DNA of 5,243 nt from Candidatus Microgenomates bacterium (GTDB lineage: Bacteria > Patescibacteriota > Microgenomatia > Levybacterales > JACOYD01): assembly GCA_016182055.1 (NCBI GenBank), contig JACOYD010000040.1:1618-6860 (forward strand), given 5' to 3'. Below are positions 1 through 4,170 of this stretch, in pieces. Below the pieces are notes generated by a model. It did not search any database. It was not told the DNA's origin and saw only the letters and a program-made list of their open reading frames with translations. Made by a program: the position numbers and the translations under genes. Each line of letters starts with the position of its first letter. Position 1 is the stretch's first letter.

Positions 1-19
1 TCGGTTTGAATTGACGAAA

Positions 20-40
20 CGGTATCGAGAATCGGGAATC
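20..40. repeat. Degenerate heptad array abutting the dprA stop codon
   Basis: Three consecutive 7-base units read CGGTATC, GAGAATC and GGGAATC on the plus strand and end exactly where the dprA stop codon begins (41-43). On the dprA strand they are GATTCCC, GATTCTC and GATACCG. Units two and three differ at one position and unit one is more diverged. Similar 7-base arrays flank the stops near 1345 and 5117. The function is unknown. The rest of the left edge (1-19) shows nothing recognisable. Confidence 0.5.
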
Positions 41-1270
41 TTATACAATTTTATAAACATTATTTCCCGTATTTTTTACCATCCCCTTAATCTCCATGAT
101 TGACAGTAAACTGCCGACTTTAGCGGCCGGCCAGGAAATTATGCGAACAATCTCATCAAACCCTATAGGCTCATTTTCTAATATCTGGATAATTTTCTTT
201 TCTTCCTCCGTCCCATCTATTCTCCCCATGATACTCGTGGTACCCGTGATACTCGTGGTACTTTTAATTTTCAGTTCCTCCAAAATATCTTCCACCGTCG
301 ATACCAGCTTAGCTCCTTTTTTGATAAGTTCCGTGGGTCCCTTGGAAAGGGATGAGGTTATAGGCCCGGGTACGGCAAACACTTCCCGTCCCTGGGCGGC
401 GGCGTCAGACGCGGTAATAAGCGCTCCGCTGTCAAAAGCTCCCTCCGTCACCAAAACCCCCAGCGACAGCCCGCTGATAATTCTGTTTCTGGCCGGAAAT
501 AAACCCTTGAGAGCAAAATGACCCAGCGGCATTTCGGAAACGACCACGCCATTACCATTAATTATTTTGTCATAAAGCCCTTGATTGCTTCTGGGATTGC
601 AGCAGTCAACGCCGCATCCCAAAACGGCAATGGTTTTGCCTCCCGCTTCAATGGCCGCCTCATGAGCCGCCGCATCCACCCCAAAGGCCAGTCCGGAAAC
701 AATAGTCAGTCCGGCTAAAACCAGCTGTTTTGTTAGAAGTTGCGTCACTTCCCTGCCGTAGTTCGTAATTTTTCTGGTGCCAACCACGGCAATGGCTTTG
801 GCGATGTCCCAATGACGGTCAGTGTTTTCAGAAGACTCGGAAAACTCGGTAAATCGGTGCTTCGGTAAGTCAGAGATGTCAGAATGTCTGATAATCTGAT
901 TTTTCTGAGATACTGACTGACCGATACTCTGAGTTTTCTGATTTACTGATTTATTTCGACCTTTGACATACAATACAAACGGCGGGTCGGAAATTTGTTT
1001 AAGCAATTTTGGATATTTCTCATCAGTCAAAATTAAAAAACCAACTTCCTTATCTTTAAGTTTCTTGGCATAACCGGCCACGTCAAAACTGCGGCGAAAA
1101 CTATCAAATTTGACCGTCAAACTCTCCCCCAAATTAATCTTGAGTAAATCTTTGGTGGTTGCCTCCCACGCCGACCGTGCACTGCCAAAATGCGATAATA
1201 ATAAGGCAAACCGTACCGGTCCTACTCCGGGAAAAGCGGAGAAGGCTAACCAATACATTCGCTCGTCCAT
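41..1270 (-). CDS. dprA: DNA processing protein DprA/Smf
   Basis: DprA binds incoming single-stranded DNA in the cytoplasm during natural transformation and loads RecA onto it. Counting from the ATG at 1270 (409 residues), an N-terminal helix-hairpin-helix/SAM-like domain with PGVG covers about 8-60. The Rossmann-like DprA core runs about 160-330, with VVGTRK (162-167), SGLAFGVDAAAH (192-203), FPARNRIISGLS (258-269), SGALITA (281-287) and QGREVFAVPG (293-302). A C-terminal winged helix lies at about 355-407. The frame extends six codons upstream to a TTG at 1288. I prefer the ATG because MDERMYWLAFS resembles family N-termini and a TATACT box lies 6 bases before it. The protein is longer than the usual 290-370 residues because of a polar insert at about 105-158, between LYVKG and AIAVVG, encoded by a repeat array, and a TTSITG/TTSIMG repeat in the linker before the winged helix. 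No frameshift is visible. Family assignment is secure. Whether the insert is tolerated or regulatory is unknown. Confidence 0.96.
   Translation of the reverse strand: MDERMYWLAFSAFPGVGPVRFALLLSHFGSARSAWEATTKDLLKINLGESLTVKFDSFRRSFDVAGYAKKLKDKEVGFLILTDEKYPKLLKQISDPPFVLYVKGRNKSVNQKTQSIGQSVSQKNQIIRHSDISDLPKHRFTEFSESSENTDRHWDIAKAIAVVGTRKITNYGREVTQLLTKQLVLAGLTIVSGLAFGVDAAAHEAAIEAGGKTIAVLGCGVDCCNPRSNQGLYDKIINGNGVVVSEMPLGHFALKGLFPARNRIISGLSLGVLVTEGAFDSGALITASDAAAQGREVFAVPGPITSSLSKGPTELIKKGAKLVSTVEDILEELKIKSTTSITGTTSIMGRIDGTEEEKKIIQILENEPIGFDEIVRIISWPAAKVGSLLSIMEIKGMVKNTGNNVYKIV
229..261. repeat. 18-bp-period direct repeat in the dprA linker
   Basis: The 15-mer TGATACTCGTGGTAC occurs at 229-243 and again at 247-261, giving an 18-base period. 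In dprA it encodes TTSITG followed by TTSIMG (residues about 338-349), between the Rossmann core and the winged-helix domain. The period is a multiple of three, so the reading frame is kept. It is probably a recent duplication in a flexible linker. Confidence 0.8.
817..955. repeat. Degenerate octad-type repeat array inside dprA
   Basis: About 140 bases are built from short units with a conserved core and variable tail. On the dprA strand the units include ATCAGTAA, ATCAGAAA, CTCAGAGT, ATCAGATT and ATCAGACA. After a switch of core they become ACCGAAGC, ACCGATTT and ACCGAGTT. Spacing is mostly 8 bases, sometimes 9 or more. The array stays open in the dprA frame and encodes a Ser/Gln/Asn-rich segment within residues about 105-158, where DprA proteins normally have only a short loop. 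It differs from a CRISPR array in unit size and lack of true spacers. Confidence 0.75.
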
Positions 1271-1276
1271 AATGCT

Positions 1277-1282
1277 AGTATA
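1277..1282 (-). promoter_or_regulatory. -10 box of dprA, leaderless arrangement
   Basis: TATACT reads on the minus strand and leaves exactly 6 bases before the ATG at 1270. The expected transcription start therefore falls on or next to the A of the start codon. No Shine-Dalgarno sequence is present. No good -35 box lies at 16-18 bases: the best TTGTAA is 21 bases away and probably not used. This box supports 1270 over the upstream TTG at 1288 as the true start, because the TTG would lie upstream of the transcript. Confidence 0.6.
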
Positions 1283-1289
1283 TAACAAA

Positions 1290-1350
1290 TAACTAATAAC
1301 TACTTACAAATTTTAGTTATCAGTCAGTTATTAGAAGTTAGAAGTTAGAA
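1290..1350. repeat. AT-rich short-unit repeat between dprA and the SurA-like gene
   Basis: The segment contains the 7-base tandem TTAGAAG at 1331-1337 and 1338-1344 with a partial third unit at 1345-1350, preceded by looser AGTTAT/AACTAATAACT repetitions (1291-1330). The third heptad supplies the TAA stop (1345-1347, minus strand) of the SurA-like gene. Stop triplets occur densely in the downstream direction. The 11-mer AACTAATAACT at 1291-1301 recurs in inverted orientation at 5096-5106. Confidence 0.7.
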
Positions 1351-2073
1351 TATCGTCACTTTGGCGTTTGAACGCAGCTGCTGGAATTTTTCGGTGAAAA
1401 CTTCTGTCAGCTTCTGCTGACGAAGTGTTTCTTCCGCTTCTTTAACTTGGCCGGCCGAATCGGTGGCGGTCAGCTGGCTTTTATTTTTGGCCACGTAGTC
1501 TGCTACTTCATCTGCAGAAACTGTGGCCTCTTTGACATACAATTTTTCCAGCCCAAGCTGCAGTTTTATCTGTTGGCTTAAATCAAACCTGGTCTGCCCC
1601 TGTTGAGAAAGCAAACTGTCAAGCGCCGCCGCTCCACCCACGTTTAACTCAATTTGGGTAAGTTTTTCGTCTATCTCGCTTTGAGCTACAGTAATGCCGC
1701 TTTTTCTTATCTCATCTTTGATTATTTGCTGGTTAATAAGATCGGTCAGTGTCTGCTGGCGATACTGGCTGTTCATCTGGGAAAGCAGTTCAAAATTGGT
1801 AATGGGAGAGCCATTGACTGTGGCGGCGATAAACCAGCTCCGCTTAAAATAAAACAAAATGCCCAAAAAGACGACCATGAGAATAATAATTGTCCAAGTC
1901 TTATTAACCCGAAATCGGGAAATGCTGGAAAAAATGTTGCCTCCTGCCCCTGCGGCAAAACTGGGCCTTATGTCTTTTGGAACTGCAACCGCACTCCGAG
2001 TAATTAGTTTTGACTTTTGAGTTCTCGCCCTGAGCGAAGTCGAAGGGTTGACTTTTGAGTTTACTTTTGGCAT
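1345..2073 (-). CDS. Membrane-anchored SurA N-terminal-domain protein (PrsA/SurA-like chaperone without PPIase domain)
   Basis: This 242-residue protein has a cytoplasmic N-terminus of about 55 residues, one hydrophobic segment at 60-76 (TIIILMVVFLGILFYF) and an exported C-terminal domain. The exported part matches the SurA_N chaperone fold: VNGSPITNFELL (86-97), then LTDLINQQIIKDEI and GITVAQSEIDEKL (about 109-138), with a C-terminal helix returning to the SurA_N core. SurA and PrsA proteins help exported proteins fold. Here no parvulin-type peptidyl-prolyl isomerase domain follows, so a chaperone-only role is likely. It is inferred to sit in the cytoplasmic membrane facing outward. The start at 2073 is supported by a strong promoter 6 bases upstream. 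Residues about 5-19 (including NPSTSLRAR) are encoded by a repeat element flanked by 14-base direct repeats. It lies 43 bases downstream of ino1 but has its own promoter. Family call is good; client proteins are unknown. Confidence 0.85.
   Translation of the reverse strand: MPKVNSKVNPSTSLRARTQKSKLITRSAVAVPKDIRPSFAAGAGGNIFSSISRFRVNKTWTIIILMVVFLGILFYFKRSWFIAATVNGSPITNFELLSQMNSQYRQQTLTDLINQQIIKDEIRKSGITVAQSEIDEKLTQIELNVGGAAALDSLLSQQGQTRFDLSQQIKLQLGLEKLYVKEATVSADEVADYVAKNKSQLTATDSAGQVKEAEETLRQQKLTEVFTEKFQQLRSNAKVTIF
2010..2061. repeat. CCCTGAGCGAAGTCGAAGGG-type repeat flanked by 14-bp direct repeats
   Basis: TTGACTTTTGAGTT occurs identically at 2010-2023 and 2048-2061. Between them lie 24 bases (2024-2047) containing CCCTGAGCGAAGTCGAAGGG, whose ends CCCT/AGGG are inverted. 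I recall this 20-mer as a dispersed short repeat in several bacterial lineages, recognisable in proteins as PSTSLRA. The layout resembles a small insertion with target-site duplication inside codons 5-21 of the SurA-like gene. The repeat period is 38 bases, not a multiple of three, so the present reading frame depends on the insert. Confidence 0.8.
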
Positions 2074-2079
2074 TTGCCG

Positions 2080-2108
2080 ATAATAGCAGAAAAAAAATAG
2101 TTTGACAA
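2080..2108 (-). promoter_or_regulatory. Sigma70-type promoter of the SurA-like gene, leaderless
   Basis: On the minus strand the -35 TTGTCA (2108-2103) and -10 TATTAT (2085-2080) are separated by 17 bases, each matching the consensus at five of six positions. Six bases lie between the -10 box and the ATG at 2073, so transcription should begin on the start codon. The promoter occupies most of the 43-base gap after the ino1 stop (2117). Confidence 0.75.
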
Positions 2109-2116
2109 GAGGGAAT

Positions 2117-3220
2117 CTAAAAGTTAATAAACTCTTCCAACTTTTTACGAGCTTGAGTATCGGTAAATTGAACAGGGGGCGATTTCATAAAGTAGGACGA
2201 TGGTTCAATAAGGGGGCCGCCTATGCCGCGGTCAAGCGCCAAACGGGCGCAGCGAATGGCGTCAATCACAATGCCGGCCGAATTGGGCGAGTCCTCAACG
2301 GAGAGCCGAACCTCAACATTCATCGGCACATCGCCAAAATGCCTGCTTTCAACTCTAATAAAAGCCACTTTGTTATCGCGCATAAAGGGCACAAAGTCAG
2401 ACGGCCCGATATGCACATCATCAGAGGCAATATCCAAATTTCTAAGCTTAAGCTGGGAGGTCACGGAGCGGGTTTTGGACAGTTTTTTGGAAGTAAGCCT
2501 GCTTCGCTCCAGCATATTTAAGAAGTCCGTGTTGCCGCCCACATTAAGTTGATAGGTGCGGTCAACCGGCATGCCCCGATCCAAAAACAGATTAACCAAC
2601 GTGCGGTGAAGAATGGTGGCCCCCACCTGCGATTTGATATCATCGCCGATAATGGGCACTTTGGCCTTCTTAAATTTATCCGCCCAGTCTTTTTGGGAGG
2701 CGATAAAAACCGGCAGACAATTAATCATGGCCACCTTGGCTTTCAAACAAACATTCGCCCAGTATTCAACGGCTTTCTGACTGCCTACCGGCAAGTAGAT
2801 TATTAAAATTTGTGCCTCGCTTTTTTTCAAAACGGAAACCGGGTCGGGAATTGCCGCCCGGCTTGGTGTGATGACGTCTTTGAGATAATGACCGATGCCA
2901 TCCAGCACTTTGGCATTATTAACAAGGACGCCCGTTTTAGCCACTTTGGCAAAAACTTTGGTATTGTTAGGCGCGGCCAATATTGCCCCCGCCACGTCTT
3001 TGCCCACTTTGGTTTGATTAATGTCAAAAGCCGCCGCTACTTCGATATCGGAAATTTTGTATCCGCCCAAAACCGTGTGCATCAGCCCGACCACCCTTTG
3101 CCTGTCGCTAACGTTTTTGTAATATGTTAAGCCTTGAACGTAATATGTTAAGCCTTGAACAAGAGATGAGGCGCAGTTGCCCAATCCCACAATGGCAATT
3201 TTTATCTTGCCTTTTGTCAT
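2117..3220 (-). CDS. ino1: Inositol-3-phosphate synthase (actinobacterial/archaeal-type Ino1)
   Basis: The enzyme converts D-glucose 6-phosphate to 1D-myo-inositol 3-phosphate using NAD+ as internal redox cofactor, the first step toward inositol lipids and solutes; it is cytoplasmic. The protein has 367 residues. Family features are an N-terminal NAD-binding loop (VGLGNCASSL, 11-20), LPVGS (143-147), NCLPVFIAS (167-175), GDDIKSQVGAT (192-202), LNVGGNTDFLNMLERSR (225-241), DSPNSAG (310-316), GIGGP (332-336) and YFMKSPP (343-349). By analogy with yeast and mycobacterial enzymes, K245, K249, K284 and K346 are the likely catalytic or phosphate-binding lysines, and all are present. Residues 21-34 are a direct duplication (VQGLTYY twice), encoded by a 21-bp tandem repeat just after the NAD loop. 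The ATG at 3220 has no Shine-Dalgarno sequence but a promoter immediately upstream. Family assignment is very secure; the effect of the duplication is unknown. Confidence 0.96.
   Translation of the reverse strand: MTKGKIKIAIVGLGNCASSLVQGLTYYVQGLTYYKNVSDRQRVVGLMHTVLGGYKISDIEVAAAFDINQTKVGKDVAGAILAAPNNTKVFAKVAKTGVLVNNAKVLDGIGHYLKDVITPSRAAIPDPVSVLKKSEAQILIIYLPVGSQKAVEYWANVCLKAKVAMINCLPVFIASQKDWADKFKKAKVPIIGDDIKSQVGATILHRTLVNLFLDRGMPVDRTYQLNVGGNTDFLNMLERSRLTSKKLSKTRSVTSQLKLRNLDIASDDVHIGPSDFVPFMRDNKVAFIRVESRHFGDVPMNVEVRLSVEDSPNSAGIVIDAIRCARLALDRGIGGPLIEPSSYFMKSPPVQFTDTQARKKLEEFINF
3119..3160. repeat. Perfect 21-bp tandem duplication in ino1
   Basis: The 21-mer GTAATATGTTAAGCCTTGAAC-type unit (first copy 3119-3139, second 3140-3160) is repeated without mismatch. 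It adds seven residues (VQGLTYY) directly after the glycine-rich NAD loop. Family members, as I remember them, have a single VQGvEYY-like segment here. Perfect identity indicates a recent event or an assembly artefact. Confidence 0.9.
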
Positions 3221-3229
3221 ATATCTGCT

Positions 3230-3258
3230 ACAATAACAAAGAAAAGTTTAGAAGTCAA
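3230..3258 (-). promoter_or_regulatory. Sigma70-type promoter of ino1, near-leaderless
   Basis: On the minus strand, TTGACT (3258-3253, five of six to consensus) and TATTGT (3235-3230, four of six) are separated by exactly 17 bases. Nine bases separate the -10 box from the ATG at 3220, predicting a leader of roughly 0-3 nucleotides. There is no Shine-Dalgarno sequence. Confidence 0.65.
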
Positions 3259-3299
3259 ACCACGCTTTTCTTCCGTTTTATCTCCCAAACCCACTCCTC

Positions 3300-3397
3300 C
3301 AAGTCTAGCCTTGCAAGGTCTCACCCCTTCGGGTCTGAGCCTCAGGCCATTCGAGGCTCTGAGGAGCCCTCAGGCTCTCGAAGAGGTCGAAGACTTG
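3300..3397. repeat. Nested inverted-repeat block (REP-like)
   Basis: Outer 7-base arms CAAGTCT (3300-3306) and AGACTTG (3391-3397) enclose smaller palindromes. These are CCTTGCAAGG (3309-3318, perfect), ACCC-CTTC-GGGT (3323-3334), and a hairpin pairing CCTCAGGCC (3340-3348) with GGC-T-CTGAGG (3355-3364). A competing hairpin pairs CTGAGG (3359-3364) with CCTCAG (3368-3373). CCTCAGGC is directly repeated at 3340 and 3368, and TCGAAGA at 3378 and 3387. Base composition is much more GC-rich than its flanks. It resembles a repetitive extragenic palindrome; no transposase is in the window. Confidence 0.6.
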
Positions 3398-3460
3398 CGT
3401 GCGTAATTGGAACAGCAAACTCCCCGACCCATCCTCCAACTTGCTTATACTACACAGGCC

Positions 3461-3489
3461 TTGTTAAAAATTTAATTTCTTGATATACT
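3461..3489 (+). promoter_or_regulatory. Sigma70-type promoter of the DUF5678-like gene
   Basis: TTGTTA (3461-3466, four of six) and TATACT (3484-3489, five of six) have 17-base spacing. TG at 3481-3482 makes an extended -10. Eight bases separate the -10 box from the ATG at 3498, so the transcript should be leaderless or have a leader of one or two bases. No Shine-Dalgarno sequence at usable distance is present. Confidence 0.65.
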
Positions 3490-3497
3490 TTTGAAGT

Positions 3498-3635
3498 ATG
3501 GCAATAGATTGGACTAGGATTTATAAAAAATACAAAGGTCTTTGGGTAGCACTAAAAAGCGACGAGAAGACTGTTGTAGCAAGTGGCAAAACTGCAAAAG
3601 AAGCTTGGAATATTGCTCAAAAAAAGGATTATTAA
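3498..3635 (+). CDS. Small DUF5678-like protein, probably C-terminally frameshifted
   Basis: The 45-residue product begins MAIDWTRIYKKYKGLWVAL and continues with VVASGKTAKEAWNIAQKK. This pattern (W near the start, KYxGxWVAL, G-T-A-EA) fits my recollection of the DUF5678 family, which has no known biochemical function. The reading ends at TAA 3633-3635 shortly after a run of seven A (3619-3625). One extra A there would give KKGLLKPILTRMPSRIIS, ending at 3676; a G followed by P-x-LTR-x-P is how I recall family C-termini. So the gene is either truncated by a one-base deletion, rescued by slippage on the A run, or affected by a sequencing error. A retropepsin-like gene follows, a pairing I associate with CPR genomes. 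It has its own start-proximal promoter. The start is the only ATG matching both promoter and family. Confidence 0.7.
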   Translation: MAIDWTRIYKKYKGLWVALKSDEKTVVASGKTAKEAWNIAQKKDY

Positions 3636-3668
3636 AACCAATCCTAACACGCATGCCTTCAAGGATAA

Positions 3669-4001
3669 TTTCTTAATAAAGATATCGCTGTTCCGTATGA
3701 AGTTTTAGTCGATTCTGGTGCAGATGTTTGCATATTTGATGCCCAGATTGCCGATATTTTGGGGGTTAATCTTGCCGATGGACAAAAACAGAATGTTGCC
3801 GGCCTTACCGGAATTGCAGAACCCTATTATATTCACTCTGTTACTATTGTTGTTGGGGGCTGGAAATATAAAATTAACGTTGGGTTTTTAGAAAATATGG
3901 GCGATTTTGGATATGGAGTAGTTGGTCAAAAAGGATTTTTTGATATTTTTGTGGTCAAGTTTGATTTAATTAAAGAGGAGATAGAGTTGAAGCAGAGATA
4001 A
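3669..4001 (+). pseudogene. Headless retropepsin-like aspartic protease
   Basis: From the in-frame stop at 3666-3668 the frame is open for 110 codons but has no ATG, GTG or TTG before the protease core. The core shows EVLVDSGAD (DSGAD at 3711-3725, the retropepsin active-site motif), then IFDAQIADILGV, GGWKYKINVGF and GYGVVGQKGFFDIFVVKFDL, the last resembling the family's hydrophobic-Gly motif near the second half. The C-terminus (EEIELKQR) looks complete. A TTG at 3759 could initiate, but the product would lack DSGAD and be inactive. The expected N-terminal 20-30 residues are missing, probably lost with sequence between this gene and its DUF5678-like neighbour. Alternatively, one indel near 3670 would join it to the ATG at 3653 (MPSRII...). 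Likely nonfunctional unless unusual initiation or frameshifting occurs. Confidence 0.7.
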
Positions 4002-4020
4002 CCAAAAATTTTTTTCCTTC

Positions 4021-4110
4021 CGCCGCAAAATCGGGGTCTGGGTAAACCGCGAAGGAACCTTAACTCCCAACCATCCCTTCGTCAAAAAAATCCTCTCCGA
4101 ACTTGCCTAA
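4021..4110 (+). pseudogene. C-terminal remnant of an unrecognised gene
   Basis: A 29-codon segment followed by TAA (4108-4110) reads RRKIGVWVNREGTLT then PNHPFVKKILSELA. It looks like genuine protein, with amphipathic ends and mixed composition, and is visibly richer in GC than the AT-rich DNA on both sides. No start codon or promoter precedes it in frame; the frame opens only after a stop at 3988-3990. I do not recognise the family. It is most simply the tail of a gene whose front was deleted, adjoining the equally damaged retropepsin-like gene. The rest of 4002-4170 holds only the promoter of the next gene. Confidence 0.4.
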
Positions 4111-4134
4111 TTTACCTTTCAGTAATACGCATGT

Positions 4135-4164
4135 TTGTATCAACCTAGTACAAAATGATAAAAT
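4135..4164 (+). promoter_or_regulatory. Extended -10 promoter of the Tat/HEXXH gene, leaderless
   Basis: TGA-TAAAAT (4156-4164) is an extended -10 box; a weak -35 TTGTAT lies at 4135-4140 with 18-base spacing. Exactly 6 bases separate the -10 box from the ATG at 4171, the same distance as for dprA and the SurA-like gene. No Shine-Dalgarno sequence is visible. Confidence 0.6.
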
Positions 4165-4170
4165 AAAAAC

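Larger units (their letters stand above)
3221..3497. other. Divergent intergenic region between ino1 and the DUF5678-like gene
   Basis: No convincing gene lies in these 277 bases. They hold the minus-strand ino1 promoter (3230-3258), an AT/pyrimidine-rich stretch (3259-3299), a GC-rich nested inverted-repeat block (3300-3397), a featureless stretch (3398-3460) and a plus-strand promoter (3461-3489). An open plus-strand frame crosses the region, but its Ser/Arg/Gly-rich translation mirrors the repeats and overlaps ino1 antisense, so I do not call it. Confidence 0.7.

Noticed and set aside
96..521. Plus-strand open frame opposite dprA
   Set aside because: It lies entirely antisense to a well-supported DprA gene, has no promoter or family features, and its translation is a shadow of the real frame. 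The same applies to 518-718, 1110-1292, 1654-2007 and the plus-strand frames at 2102-3130.
817..955. CRISPR array
   Set aside because: Units are about 8 bases with 3-base variable parts, with no 20-40 base repeats or spacers, no cas genes, and the stretch is inside an open dprA frame.
1271..1288. TTG at 1288 as the dprA start
   Set aside because: It would lie at or upstream of the -10 box at 1277-1282, so the transcript would not contain it. The ATG at 1270 fits family N-termini and the fixed -10 distance.
3124..3483. 119-codon plus-strand frame across the ino1 start and the inverted-repeat block
   Set aside because: It overlaps ino1 antisense, its start falls in the 21-bp tandem repeat, and the Ser/Arg/Gly-rich translation follows the palindromes. 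No domain is recognisable.
3759..4001. An intact 80-residue protein starting at TTG 3759
   Set aside because: It would begin after the DSGAD catalytic motif that the same frame encodes upstream, so it is a fragment of a longer damaged gene rather than a gene of its own.
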